Shown here: positions 19,095 through 27,799 of the stretch, one piece after another
Layout of the letters: every line of letters starts with the position of its first letter
Position numbering within the stretch: position 1 is the first letter of the stretch
Source: Leeuwenhoekiella aequorea
GTDB taxonomy: Bacteria > Bacteroidota > Bacteroidia > Flavobacteriales > Flavobacteriaceae
Assembly (NCBI RefSeq): GCF_004104375.1
Contig: NZ_QOVM01000002.1
Location: 248,001-312,000 of the forward strand
DNA: 64,000 nt
Direction: 5' to 3'
Translations under genes and position numbers: made by a program
The notes under the pieces: generated by a model
Seen by the model: only the letters and a program-made list of their open reading frames with translations
Database searches by the model: none
Told to the model about the DNA's origin: nothing

Positions 19095-19126
19095 TTCTAT
19101 AATCAGATAGAATAAATACAGTTTAA

Positions 19127-20071
19127 ATGAATTACGCAGACCGCATTATTGAAAATAGATATTTTAGCTATATTGTATATGGTCTTTTAATAATTGTATG
19201 TTTAACCACAAGGGTCAATGCCCCATTAGCCTTGTTATTAGGATTAGTCGTTGCCCAACTTGTTAAAAATCCATTTGAAGAGCTTAGTCAAAAAATAATA
19301 CAAGTCTTGTTGAAGTGTGCTGTGGTGGGTTTAGGCTTTGGTATGAATTTACAAAATGCTCTTGAAGTTGGAAAAGAAGGCTTTAATTTGACCATTTTTT
19401 CTATCACAACCACGCTATTTTTTGGTATTGTTGCCGGCAAGTATTTAGGTATTGATAAAAAAATCTCCCAACTTATCGCCAGTGGTACAGCTATCTGTGG
19501 TGGAAGTGCAATAGCTGCTATCTCTCCAATCATACGGGCAAATCCTAAACAAATTTCGGTAGGTCTGGGTATTGTATTTATGCTTAATTCGATAGCCCTT
19601 TTTGTATTTCCTGCATTGGGACATTTATTTGAGATGACGCAACATCAATTTGGTATGTGGTGTGCAATAGCCATTCACGATACGAGTTCGGTTATAGGTG
19701 CTGCAAATGTGTACGGTAATGAAGCTTTACAAGTTGCCGCAACGGTTAAACTAGCTCGTGCATTATGGATTATCCCGGTCTCTATATTTTTTGTTCTCTT
19801 TTCTAAGGGAAATTCGCGTAGTATAATCATTCCTTATTTTATTCTGTTTTTTATCCTTGCAATCGTGGCAAGTACCTACTTAAATCCGGTGCAAGTTGCA
19901 GCTCCGTATATAGTTTCCGCATCAAAAATTTCGCTCACGTTAGTATTATTTCTAATAGGAAGTACTCTAAATTTTAAGTTACTTAAAGATGTAGGGATGA
20001 AGCCTATTCTACTAGGCATAGGTCTATGGATATTTATAGCTGTGAGTTCATTACTGGTAATAATGAATTAA
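19127..20071 (+). CDS. YeiH-family putative sulfate exporter
   Basis: A 314-residue inner-membrane protein with about ten hydrophobic helices. The family (UPF0324/YeiH, PSE) is recognised by VGLGFGMNL, GTAICGGSAIAAISP and the HDTSSVIGAANVYG segment, all present. Members are annotated as putative sulfate exporters and in some bacteria relate to sulfonate or cysteine catabolism; the substrate here is not proven. It follows a LysR regulator and has its own promoter at 19063. Confidence 0.88.
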   Translation: MNYADRIIENRYFSYIVYGLLIIVCLTTRVNAPLALLLGLVVAQLVKNPFEELSQKIIQVLLKCAVVGLGFGMNLQNALEVGKEGFNLTIFSITTTLFFGIVAGKYLGIDKKISQLIASGTAICGGSAIAAISPIIRANPKQISVGLGIVFMLNSIALFVFPALGHLFEMTQHQFGMWCAIAIHDTSSVIGAANVYGNEALQVAATVKLARALWIIPVSIFFVLFSKGNSRSIIIPYFILFFILAIVASTYLNPVQVAAPYIVSASKISLTLVLFLIGSTLNFKLLKDVGMKPILLGIGLWIFIAVSSLLVIMN

Positions 20072-20182
20072 ATGTAACTCGTCTTACGTTTTATTTGATG
20101 TTAAATTAAAGCCTATTAACGAGCTATAAAAACTGAAATTCATAATTATGCGTAGATAATATAAACCCTTATTTACTTAGTA

Positions 20183-20719
20183 ATGAAAATTTTTAAACCT
20201 CTAATAGTACTTGCAATCGCTGCGCTCTCTCTACAATGTGATGCGCTTGATGATCTTACAAAATTTGATCTGGATTATGAAAGCAGCGTAACAATACCAT
20301 CAAATTCGTTAGTGAATTTGCCGTTTACCGTTGAAACTCCGGCAATGCAGACTAATTCAGAATCTGTATTTGAATCAAACAATACCAATAAAGATTTGAT
20401 TGAAGACATCAACTTAAAAAGTATGCGTCTTACAATTACAACCCCGACAGATAAGACATTTAGCTTTTTAGAGTCTATTGAAATATTTATTTCAGCAGAA
20501 GGAGTTGATGAGATATCATTGGCGGTATTAAACCCTGTGTCGGCAAATGCCACCGGTGTTATTAATCTCGATACAACCGATGCCGATCTAAAAGAATACA
20601 TTAAAAAAGACAGTTTTAATTTGCGTATTCAAAGTGTAACTGACGAAGTTATCGATGAAGATGTTCAAATAGATATTTTAAGTGTATTTGCCGTAGATGC
20701 TAAGATTTTAGGTATTTAA
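20183..20719 (+). CDS. Small predicted lipoprotein
   Basis: A 178-residue protein with signal peptide and lipobox LSLQC (Cys19). The mature part is mostly beta-strand and acidic, with no transmembrane helix and no motif I recognise; the regularly spaced IEDINLKSMRLTITTP and LESIEIFISAEG strands suggest a beta-sandwich. Transcribed alone and followed by a strong terminator. Likely anchored in the outer or inner membrane facing the periplasm. Function unknown. Confidence 0.65.
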   Translation: MKIFKPLIVLAIAALSLQCDALDDLTKFDLDYESSVTIPSNSLVNLPFTVETPAMQTNSESVFESNNTNKDLIEDINLKSMRLTITTPTDKTFSFLESIEIFISAEGVDEISLAVLNPVSANATGVINLDTTDADLKEYIKKDSFNLRIQSVTDEVIDEDVQIDILSVFAVDAKILGI

Positions 20720-20755
20720 TAGTATTTTATTTAGACCAATAATTTAATTATTTAG

Positions 20756-20787
20756 AAACCGGCAATAGTCTAATATTGTCGGTTTTT
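20756..20787 (+). terminator. Terminator of the small lipoprotein gene
   Basis: AAACCG-g-CAATA stem and complementary TATTG-t-CGGTTT with a T-run. Confidence 0.85.
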
Positions 20788-20819
20788 TAGCTACTTCAAC
20801 CTAAACCTAATTTGCACTG

Positions 20820-21746
20820 ATGTTACAAAAAAAACCTACCCTTATCCTTCTTGCTTTTTTTGCAATTTATGTATTTTGGGGTTCTACCTATTTATGGAAT
20901 AAAATGGCGGTTACCGAGTTGCCTCCCTTTATGTTAGGTGGTTTTCGATTTTGTACTGCCGGACTTATAATATTTGGTATTGCAGCCTCTTTAGGTCATT
21001 CCTTACGCATTTCAAAAAAGCAGTTGGGTAATTCTATATTGGCCGGTATTTTATTTTTATCTGTAGGTAATGGCGTTTTTGTGTGGGCATTAAAATATAT
21101 AGATAGTGGTTTTGGTGCTTTAATTGCCTCGATGTATCCGCTATTTATCATTTTAATAATGATGGTAATTCAAAAGAGAAAATTAAAAAAAATGACTATT
21201 GCTGGAGTCGTTTTAGGATTGATAGGTATGTTATTACTTATAACCCAACGTCGCTTGAGTATAGAGCCTAATTTCTGGTTGGGTGTGGGACTGGCTTTAA
21301 CTGCAATTTTAAGCTGGAGCTCAGGGAGTTTATTTGTGGCAAAAGTGGAAACTCCAAAGAATCATTTTGTTTCAACAGCGTATCAAATGACTGCAGCGGG
21401 GTTAGTTCTTATCATTGCAAGCGCTTCACTAGGCGAGGAGTGGAGTAGCCCGTTAAACTGGACGAGTCGTACTCAAATTGCACTTACTTGTCTTATTCTC
21501 TTCGGAAGTATTGCGGCTTTTTCAGCTTTTAATTATTTACTTAAGAATGTGGATACAGAAAAAGTGTCAACATCTGCTTACGTAAATCCTATTATTGCTA
21601 TGTTTTTAGGTTGGTATTTTTTACACGAGACCGTCACTACCCAATCTGTAGTTGCTGCTGCAATCCTATTAACAGGTGTCTATTTTATAAATGCCGGAAA
21701 AAGTAAAGGCGACAAGGAAGCAGAAATGCTGGTAGCTGAAGAGTAA
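20820..21746 (+). CDS. EamA-family (DMT) transporter
   Basis: A 308-residue inner-membrane transporter with ten predicted helices in two EamA repeats. The first helix contains the family's FAIYVFWGSTYLWNKMA pattern and the second repeat shows VSTSAYVNPIIAMFLGWYFLHE, typical of the RhaT/YdcZ-like exporter group. Substrate unknown; likely export of a small metabolite. It converges with another EamA gene of different subtype (21769), the two stops being about 22 bp apart. Confidence 0.85.
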   Translation: MLQKKPTLILLAFFAIYVFWGSTYLWNKMAVTELPPFMLGGFRFCTAGLIIFGIAASLGHSLRISKKQLGNSILAGILFLSVGNGVFVWALKYIDSGFGALIASMYPLFIILIMMVIQKRKLKKMTIAGVVLGLIGMLLLITQRRLSIEPNFWLGVGLALTAILSWSSGSLFVAKVETPKNHFVSTAYQMTAAGLVLIIASASLGEEWSSPLNWTSRTQIALTCLILFGSIAAFSAFNYLLKNVDTEKVSTSAYVNPIIAMFLGWYFLHETVTTQSVVAAAILLTGVYFINAGKSKGDKEAEMLVAEE

Positions 21747-21768
21747 CCTTAAAATGCTTTTCTGGTTT

Positions 21769-22668
21769 CTACGAATATAATATTAAGAACACGCCAATAA
21801 GAATTCCGGTTAACGGAACCAGTTTTTTACGTTTGTTTTTCTCTTTAAATAGAATTCCTCCCAGTACAACCGCAATGATAAACTGACTTCGTTTAATTGC
21901 TGAAAGCAGCATAATCAAAGCTTCAGGATCCTGTAGCGCTTTAAAATAAAAATAATCTGCAGTTTGAAGTAATACACCCACGGCAATAATTGACCACCTA
22001 AATGTAAAAGTCTTTCTTTTTTCAGCTTTCGGAAACCAGGTGATTAAAAGAATTGTTAGTAGAATCAATATGGTGTACCAGCAAAACCAAAATTGTAAAG
22101 TCTGTGGATTTAAGACTAAGCTTTGGACAAGGAATTTATCATATAAACCGCTAGATGCTCCCAAGAAAGTTGCAATCACTATGGCTAAAATCCATTTGTT
22201 TCTTTTAAATATGATTCCTTCGCGTTTTCCAATCTTTGAATAAAGTATCACCGAAAAAATGATAACAAAAAATCCCAGCCACTGTAATGAATTGGGCTGT
22301 TCTTGATAAATTAATAAAGCACCTATAAATGTAAAAAACGGACCTGCTGAGCGTATGGGCGTGACAATTGTTATAGGCAAATGCTTTAGCGCTTCATAGG
22401 CCAGAATCCAAGAGGTGGCCATTATCGCAGCTTTAATAATTATAAACCCGTGTACGTTCCAGGGAATTTCAGTTATATAAAAACCCAACTCTTTTGTTGA
22501 TTCTGGAAAATATACAGAACCTATATAGAAAGGGAGTAAAAGTGCAAATCCAGAACATAAAGTTCCTAATAAAACAGGAAGAACGGCATTTTCTCGTACA
22601 GCGTGCTTTTTACATAAATTGTGTAAACCAAGAAAGAGGGCCGCAAGAAGGCCTAAATACATCCACAT
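21769..22668 (-). CDS. EamA/DMT-family membrane protein
   Basis: A 299-residue protein with about ten hydrophobic segments and a DMT-like repeat pattern. It differs from the neighbour at 20820: it starts MWMYLGLLAALFLGLHNLCKKHAV and has IRSAGPFFTFIGALLIYQEQP and a C-terminal KEKNKRKKLVPLTG before the last helix, closer to small-multidrug-resistance-like EamA proteins. Substrate not predictable. Confidence 0.75.
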   Translation of the reverse strand: MWMYLGLLAALFLGLHNLCKKHAVRENAVLPVLLGTLCSGFALLLPFYIGSVYFPESTKELGFYITEIPWNVHGFIIIKAAIMATSWILAYEALKHLPITIVTPIRSAGPFFTFIGALLIYQEQPNSLQWLGFFVIIFSVILYSKIGKREGIIFKRNKWILAIVIATFLGASSGLYDKFLVQSLVLNPQTLQFWFCWYTILILLTILLITWFPKAEKRKTFTFRWSIIAVGVLLQTADYFYFKALQDPEALIMLLSAIKRSQFIIAVVLGGILFKEKNKRKKLVPLTGILIGVFLILYS

Positions 22669-22776
22669 TTCGCGAATATAAGTTTTTACAATCTGTGTCT
22701 AAAACCCAAAAAAGCAGTTAATAAATAAAAAAACTAATTAAAAGGCTAATTCATAGTGATTGGCATCTTTTAAACG

Positions 22777-22784
22777 TAATTTTG
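22777..22784 (+). promoter_or_regulatory. Candidate -7 box of the second cold-shock gene
   Basis: TAATTTTG fits TAnnTTTG, 49 bp before the ATG at 22834, with a TTGG at 22760-22763 slightly closer than usual. Predicts a short leader, unlike the cold-shock gene at 8707. Confidence 0.4.
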
Positions 22785-22833
22785 GCACCATAGTTGAATA
22801 CTATAGAGTAATTATTAAACATTAAATATTATT

Positions 22834-23025
22834 ATGAATAACGGAACAGTAAAATTTTTCAACGAGACCAAAGGATTTGGATTTATTACAGAAGAAGGTG
22901 TTGAAAAAGACCACTTTGTTCACATTTCTGGATTAGTTGACGAAGTTCGTGAAGGCGACAAAGTTGAATTCGATCTTAAAGAAGGTAACAAAGGATTAAA
23001 TGCAGTAAACGTACGCGTGATCTAA
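22834..23025 (+). CDS. Cold-shock domain protein (CspA family)
   Basis: A 63-residue single cold-shock domain protein. RNP1 KGFGFITEE and RNP2-like HFVHISG motifs are present, ending LNAVNVRVI. It is clearly paralogous to the protein at 8707 but more acidic (GVEKDH in the loop between the motifs). Acts as a single-strand nucleic-acid chaperone. Single gene with its own promoter and terminator. Confidence 0.92.
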   Translation: MNNGTVKFFNETKGFGFITEEGVEKDHFVHISGLVDEVREGDKVEFDLKEGNKGLNAVNVRVI

Positions 23026-23047
23026 TACATACATTTAAGTAAGAAAT

Positions 23048-23079
23048 AAACGCCCATCAATTTTTTGATGGGCGTTTTT
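23048..23079. terminator. Bidirectional terminator
   Basis: A 13-bp perfect stem (AAACGCCCATCAA and complement) with T-run, between the convergent cold-shock and ThiE-like genes. Confidence 0.9.
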
Positions 23080-23089
23080 GTTTTTATAA

Positions 23090-23731
23090 CTAGAAAGTAT
23101 GTCGCTGCTCATCTGTAGCAGATGCTCCCAGTAATTGATTGTAAATTTTAATTCGGTTGAAATCTGCTGTAATCTCATCTGAAAGTATAACTCCAGAAAT
23201 ACCAGCCTCCAAAAGATCTTTAACAGCTCTCTTTTGAATTCCTACCGATCCCAATACCGGAGTTTGTGTTTCTAAAGCTTCAGTAATTAATTGATAGCCC
23301 ATTTTACCGAGACTTTTTGGCTCCACAGTTTTATCTGCTGTTTCAAAGGGAGCAAGATTTATATAATCTATGTTTGCTTCAATTAACTGTTCACACTCCA
23401 GCAAATTTGTGGCTTTAGCACCGATAATCTGCCAGGTGCAGATATGATTTCTAGCAGTTTGCAATACACCTTTTTCTATAAACTCAAAAAATACGCCGTC
23501 TGCTTTAACTTCTCTGGCAATTTTATAATTATCAGTTAGAATTAACCGGGTTTGATAATGTGCTGTAAGTGCTCTCACGTCTTGCACTAACTTTAAATAT
23601 TGCTTTTCCGAAGAACTATCAAAGTCTAACTGTACCAGCTCAATACCAGATGTACACGCTTTCTGAATATGTTCCAGTTGTTCTTCAGGCGTTTTTCCTT
23701 GTGATTTATAATGGAGTTTAGGTATGATCAT
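23090..23731 (-). CDS. Thiamine-phosphate synthase-like (ThiE/TenI) protein
   Basis: A 213-residue TIM-barrel protein resembling ThiE/TenI. Seen in order: GIELVQLDF, TRLILTDNYKIA, KADGVFFE (the ADGVHLG position, here without the His), DYINLAPFETADKT with LGKMGY (matching the DYLGVGPVFPTPTK-LG block) and PVLGSVGIQ. The pyrophosphate-binding Ser/His motif of true ThiE (VGCSTHT) reads IIGAKATN, so it may be a TenI-like isomerase or a divergent relative rather than an active synthase. No thi genes are nearby. Confidence 0.65.
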   Translation of the reverse strand: MIIPKLHYKSQGKTPEEQLEHIQKACTSGIELVQLDFDSSSEKQYLKLVQDVRALTAHYQTRLILTDNYKIAREVKADGVFFEFIEKGVLQTARNHICTWQIIGAKATNLLECEQLIEANIDYINLAPFETADKTVEPKSLGKMGYQLITEALETQTPVLGSVGIQKRAVKDLLEAGISGVILSDEITADFNRIKIYNQLLGASATDEQRHTF

Positions 23732-23831
23732 CTTATAGATATTAAAGCTTTAGTATTTGTAAATATACAGTTGTGTTTTATAGAAAGGACGAGAAGTAAA
23801 CAAAGAATATTTTAACTTCATATAAGCCTAA

Positions 23832-23865
23832 AAAACAAAGTCCCGGAATACCGGGACTTTGTTTT
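23832..23865 (-). terminator. Terminator of the DUF4494 gene
   Basis: A perfect 15-bp stem AAAACAAAGTCCCGG / CCGGGACTTTGTTTT with aata loop, T-rich on the minus side. Confidence 0.85.
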
Positions 23866-23903
23866 AAAATATAAATCAACGAATAATTTGAGCGTGTTTT
23901 ACG

Positions 23904-24464
23904 TTATTCGGCTTCTACGGTAAGCGAGTCAGCCATTGCCAATTCTTCATTTTCATCGTTGTACGTAGGTATAGATTCCTTTAGGCGCGTAAACTTTTCA
24001 AGACGTTCAGATTCATCTTCATCACCTGAGAAATATGGAAATACATCTACAATAGGAGATTCAGAAACAGCAGGAATTGTAAATTCTCCCATAGTATCTT
24101 TCATAGTAGTCAGCGTATTTTCATAAGCCTCTTTTACATCATTTGCCTGTACCAGCAAATACATATTCGTTTTACGCTCTTTACCACTTTCTTCGTCAAA
24201 TGCGATTAATGATATTTTTGATTTAAACCAGCGATCACTATTTTCAAAAGGATGAATCTCTGCGAAGTTTGCTACTTTAATATTGGTGATTTTAATTTCT
24301 TCACCTTCCATTAGATACGCAGCCATCTCTTCAGTAATACGGCTTTCTGCTTCGGTATAAGAAACTGCATCTACAAGAAAAGGTTCTGTTTTCACCTTTT
24401 GCGTGGCTGACGCTTCATCAAATTTTCTATATTTTACCTTACATTCATACCAAGTTGCACTCAT
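23904..24464 (-). CDS. DUF4494-family protein
   Basis: A 186-residue soluble protein. The start MSATWYECKVKYRK fits the DUF4494 family, so the ATG at 24464 is chosen over one 3 codons upstream (24473). Family stretches include FLVDAVSYTEAESRITEEM, ITNIKVANFAEIHPFE and the MYLLVQANDVKEAYE block near 110. The last about 40 residues are acidic and low complexity. A TATTTTTG box on the minus strand at 24492-24485 lies about 20 bp before the ATG. Function unknown; common in Bacteroidota. Confidence 0.8.
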   Translation of the reverse strand: MSATWYECKVKYRKFDEASATQKVKTEPFLVDAVSYTEAESRITEEMAAYLMEGEEIKITNIKVANFAEIHPFENSDRWFKSKISLIAFDEESGKERKTNMYLLVQANDVKEAYENTLTTMKDTMGEFTIPAVSESPIVDVFPYFSGDEDESERLEKFTRLKESIPTYNDENEELAMADSLTVEAE

Positions 24465-24681
24465 AATTTTCAATTTTAGAAATTCAAAAATAGGATTTAG
24501 CCTATAGCAAATACTTCAAAAAAAGAGATAGATATTCACAATCTGAAAAGCTATTTTTTATTCAGCTAGGTGGTAGCGGGTTACCTATTTTAAAGCGGAT
24601 TCTGATTTTAATTTACCACTTGTATTAATTAGAAAGCTTCACCATCGCCTAGAAGTATTTTAAGATACCTATGTGTAATGC

Positions 24682-24714
24682 TTGGGTGAAAAAGACGGCT
24701 AATTTCTATATTTG
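24682..24714 (+). promoter_or_regulatory. Promoter of the DUF6642-like gene
   Basis: TTG (24682-24684), 22-bp spacer and TATATTTG (24707-24714). It lies within the longest open frame (ATG 24671), which argues that translation begins downstream, at the GTG at 24740. Confidence 0.6.
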
Positions 24715-24739
24715 CAAGCATTCGCATAAAATTATAAAT

Positions 24740-25339
24740 GTGTTAGAAAACAGAAGGCAATTACCCCAAGAACACGACTTAGATCCTGATAAATTTATTT
24801 ATTGTTTAGAAGGCGTCTCTGATGTAGAATCAAATCAAGTTACACAGGCACAAAAAAGCCTTGAAGAACTTGCGCTGCAATTTGGTATAGCAAGTATCTA
24901 TCAAACTTGCGATACCATAGAAGGTCTAGAGGCGAGTTTAAATACGCTGGTTTTAGCCGATCATTATTTTAAAGAATACGAAATTATTTACCTGGTGATG
25001 GCTGGGGAAGCTAATAGTATTTGTTTAAATGATTATTACTACAGTTTTCAAGAAATAGCTGAGCTATTTGAAGGAAAGTTGCGAGGAAAAATTGTTCATT
25101 TTTCTAGTGCTAAGGTGCTGGATCTGGATGAAGAAGAAGCACAATATTTTCTGGATATAACTAACGCAAAAGCGGTTTCTGGCTATGGAAATAGTGTTGA
25201 TGGGTTAAGCAGCTCCAACCTAGATAAACTATTTTTTAACCTGTTTAAAGAGGATGATGATATTTTTGAAGTGGTAGAAAAATTACATCAAAAACAGTAT
25301 GCCGCTTGCAAAATGTTGGATTTTAGAATGTATTACTAA
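24740..25339 (+). CDS. DUF6642-like (CHAT/caspase-like fold) protein, probably catalytically dead
   Basis: A 199-residue protein (222 if the ATG at 24671 is used). Order of features from the GTG start: FIYCLEGVSD strand (about 19-28), a helical part, the strand EYEIIYLVMAGEA (about 79-91), FQEIAELFEGKLRGKIVHFSSAKVL (about 103-127) and SGYGNSVDGLSSSNLDKLFFNLF. This matches the DUF6642 layout, in which I recall the pattern YLAFHG and HFGSC. Here those positions read LVMAG (Ala88) and HFSSAK (Ala124), so both presumed His and Cys residues are missing. Family assignment is from memory of the pattern and not searched. Transcribed alone from a good promoter; function unknown. Confidence 0.55.
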   Translation: MLENRRQLPQEHDLDPDKFIYCLEGVSDVESNQVTQAQKSLEELALQFGIASIYQTCDTIEGLEASLNTLVLADHYFKEYEIIYLVMAGEANSICLNDYYYSFQEIAELFEGKLRGKIVHFSSAKVLDLDEEEAQYFLDITNAKAVSGYGNSVDGLSSSNLDKLFFNLFKEDDDIFEVVEKLHQKQYAACKMLDFRMYY

Positions 25340-25365
25340 AGTTTCGACTAATATAAGATATCCAT

Positions 25366-26679
25366 CTAACTGCGTTGTGATTTTGCGTTACGGAATGGTT
25401 TCAGTAATATAAAAAGTAACGTATATAGCAGTAATAATAGTAAATACCAGGTATTTGCCATTAAATCCAAGTAATTAAGCGTTCCTTTTGCAAAACTTAA
25501 TATCATCAACACCTGCGCTCCGTAGGGCAAGAGTCCTTGTATAATACAAGCAAAAATATCGAGAATAGAAGCTGTTTTTTTGTTATCTAAATGGTACTCA
25601 TCATTAATAGTTTTTGCGATAGGACCGGCGATAATGATAGACACCGTATTGTTTGCAATCGCCATATTTATCGAACTAACCAAAGCAGCAATCCCCAGTT
25701 GTGCCGTTTTTTTGTTTTTAATAAGCTTCTTAATTGTTACCAGAATAAATTCGATACCGCCATTACTTGCTACTAGAGCAGCAAGACCTCCAGTAAGAAG
25801 TGAAAGTAAGAATATTTCGGTCATATTAGTAAAACCTTCGTAAGCGATTTTAGTAGATTCTATAAGTGTAAAATCTCCATAACCTATACCTAGAATTCCT
25901 GCAGCAATAACGCCTAGAAATAGAGTGATAAAGACATTAAGACCTACTATCGAAAGCGCAATTACTAGAATATAAGGTAGAATTTTAATCACCTCATAAT
26001 TATAATCGGTAGTGTTTGCTGCTGCTCCGGTAAGATCAATTCCCTGATAGATTAAAATTACAAGAGTACCTACAGCAGCCGGAACCGCAATTTTTATATT
26101 CTGCTTGAATTTATCACTCATTTTTGTGCCCAGAGATTGTGTAGCTGCTATAGTTGTGTCTGATATAACCGATAAATTATCCCCAAACATACTACCACCC
26201 AGCAATGCGCCCGAAAGTATAGCGAGCTCCGCATCACTACTGGCTGCAAAACCTACCACAATAGGAGCGAGGGAAACAATAGCGCCTACAGAAGTTCCTG
26301 TAGAAACCGAAAGAAAGCCGGCAATCACAAAAATACCTACGTAGATATACTCTATCGCAATATAATCGAGTCCCATATTTACAATAGCATCTACACTACC
26401 CGTAGCATTTGTAATTGCAGCAAAAGCACCAGCGAGTAAATAAATTAAGCACATCGTCAAAATTTTATCGTCTCCGCAGCCTTTTAGTAAGATGTCAATC
26501 TTTTCATTTATAGATTGTCTAAATAGTATAAATGCCACAACAATGCCTACAATAACTGCGATAGGAGCAGGAAGTGCATAGAAGTCATTTTGATAAATAC
26601 CTACACCAAGAAAGGTAAATACAAATACAAATAGAGGAATTAGAGCTGAGAATTTTGGGGTTATCTTGAGTTCTGCCAT
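25366..26679 (-). CDS. NhaC-family Na+/H+ antiporter-like transporter
   Basis: A 437-residue inner-membrane protein with about 11-12 helices. Family features seen include FLSVSTGTSVGAIVSLAPI, GGSMFGDNLSVISDTTIAATQS, LTGGLAALVASNGG and the C-terminal ILDIFACIIQGLLPYGAQVL. NhaC-type proteins exchange sodium for protons, but some members (MetT-type) are thought to transport methionine and are controlled by SAM riboswitches. The leader of this gene looks like a SAM riboswitch, so a methionine-related role is an attractive inference. No other methionine gene is nearby. Confidence 0.85.
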   Translation of the reverse strand: MAELKITPKFSALIPLFVFVFTFLGVGIYQNDFYALPAPIAVIVGIVVAFILFRQSINEKIDILLKGCGDDKILTMCLIYLLAGAFAAITNATGSVDAIVNMGLDYIAIEYIYVGIFVIAGFLSVSTGTSVGAIVSLAPIVVGFAASSDAELAILSGALLGGSMFGDNLSVISDTTIAATQSLGTKMSDKFKQNIKIAVPAAVGTLVILIYQGIDLTGAAANTTDYNYEVIKILPYILVIALSIVGLNVFITLFLGVIAAGILGIGYGDFTLIESTKIAYEGFTNMTEIFLLSLLTGGLAALVASNGGIEFILVTIKKLIKNKKTAQLGIAALVSSINMAIANNTVSIIIAGPIAKTINDEYHLDNKKTASILDIFACIIQGLLPYGAQVLMILSFAKGTLNYLDLMANTWYLLLLLLYTLLFILLKPFRNAKSQRS

Positions 26680-26755
26680 TTTACAATTTTGTACTCAAAA
26701 GGAAATAGCAAAAATTACATAGACTTATGCGTTAACATTTTTTCCAAGTAATTGG

Positions 26756-26825
26756 CTTATCTATTTTAGCACCTTGCTTGTTATTGCAGGTTGCTATCTC
26801 CCTTATGAGATTCTGGATAATTAAT
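26756..26825 (-). promoter_or_regulatory. SAM-I-riboswitch-like leader of the NhaC gene
   Basis: On the minus strand, reading from 26825: TTATC (P1 5' side, 26820-26816), CAGA, ATCTC/GAGAT hairpin, AGCAACCTGC, loop, GCAAGGTGCTAAA, then GATAA (P1 3' side, 26761-26757). AGCAACC with AGGTGCTA forms the P3-type stem of S-box aptamers and CAGA follows P1 as in SAM-I. The usual long P2 with kink-turn and P4 are absent, so it is a shortened variant or a relic. It lies right after a -7 box and about 75 nt before the ATG. Not verified by covariance search. Confidence 0.5.
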
Positions 26826-26834
26826 TTAAGGCGG

Positions 26835-26842
26835 CAAAAGTA
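26835..26842 (-). promoter_or_regulatory. -7 box of the NhaC transcript
   Basis: TACTTTTG on the minus strand fits TAnnTTTG. The predicted start near 26828 puts the riboswitch-like element at the very 5' end of the RNA. No good -33 TTG was seen. Confidence 0.5.
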
Positions 26843-26959
26843 ATACGGGAAAATTGAATAAAAGTATATTAAAAGTTAAAATTTAGTTTTCTATAGTAAA
26901 TGTGAAAAATTGGTAAGACTAGGAGGGAAGTGATTAGATCTAAAAATTACAATTGCGCG

Positions 26960-26967
26960 TATATTTG
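26960..26967 (+). promoter_or_regulatory. -7 box of the guanine deaminase gene
   Basis: TATATTTG, a perfect TAnnTTTG element 17 bp before the ATG, so the leader is only about 10 nt. Confidence 0.5.
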
Positions 26968-26984
26968 CCTAAAACTAGATTGAA

Positions 26985-27455
26985 ATGAGCAATGAAGATT
27001 TTATGTTAGAAGCTGTGAATGCAGCTTTACGCGGAATGCAAAATAATGAAGGCGGTCCCTTTGGTTGTGTGATTGTTAAAGATGGGAAAATTATAGGTAA
27101 GGGAAATAATAAAGTAACTTCTACAAATGATCCCACCGCACATGCAGAAGTTACTGCTATACGTGACGCATGTAAAAATTTGAATTCGTTTCAACTGGAT
27201 GGCTGTACAATTTATACTTCCTGCGAACCTTGTCCAATGTGCTTGGGTGCGATCTACTGGGCGAGACCTGAAAAAGTGTACTACGGAAGCAGTCAACAAG
27301 ACGCAGCTAACATAGGTTTTGACGATGCCTTTATTTACAAGGAAATACCATTACCTTACGAAAAACGCAGCATCCCATTTGAACAATTAGCTCCGGAAAT
27401 TGCTATAAAACCATTTCAGGAATGGACGAAGAAAGAAGATAAAACGGAGTATTAA
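26985..27455 (+). CDS. guaD: Guanine deaminase (cytidine-deaminase fold)
   Basis: A 156-residue zinc deaminase converting guanine to xanthine (family function). The active site is complete: HAE at 53-55 (Glu55 proton shuttle) and PCPMC at 82-86 (Cys83 and Cys86, zinc ligands). The GGPFGCVIVKDG stretch (23-34) and the C-terminal PFQEWTKKED fit bacterial guanine deaminases. Transcribed alone. A damaged paralogue sits at 29866-30322. Confidence 0.9.
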   Translation: MSNEDFMLEAVNAALRGMQNNEGGPFGCVIVKDGKIIGKGNNKVTSTNDPTAHAEVTAIRDACKNLNSFQLDGCTIYTSCEPCPMCLGAIYWARPEKVYYGSSQQDAANIGFDDAFIYKEIPLPYEKRSIPFEQLAPEIAIKPFQEWTKKEDKTEY

Positions 27456-27761
27456 TATTTGGGATTAATTATTAATTCTGAAAAGACTTAGTTCAAATAA
27501 CTAAAAAGTTAGTTTTAATAGAGAGTTTAATTCTCAATATTAATTTCAAGTCTTTATCCTTTTAAAATATTACGATGCAAAACGGCCTCAGAAAACTTTG
27601 GTCACTCAATAGGCGAATGAGCGTACATATTATAGAGATCTAGCAATACATATTATTAATAGTTTCAATTTTAAAGGCTAGTTTAAAGTAATATTAATCA
27701 GTTTCAATGTTTTCTAAAATATAGCGATTTAGCCGTGATTGTTTCCAAAGTTTTGTGCAGC

Positions 27762-27799
27762 CTTGATTTTTTTGTTTCTTTTTGTATCAAGACAAAAAG
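27762..27799. repeat. Nested palindrome, likely dispersed repeat
   Basis: CTTTTTGT-ATCAAG-ACAAAAAG is a perfect 8-bp inverted repeat with a six-base loop, and the loop ATCAAG is complementary to CTTGAT at 27762-27767, so two alternative folds are possible. Similar cassettes are familiar to me from intergenic regions of other flavobacteria, but this could not be checked here. Confidence 0.45.
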
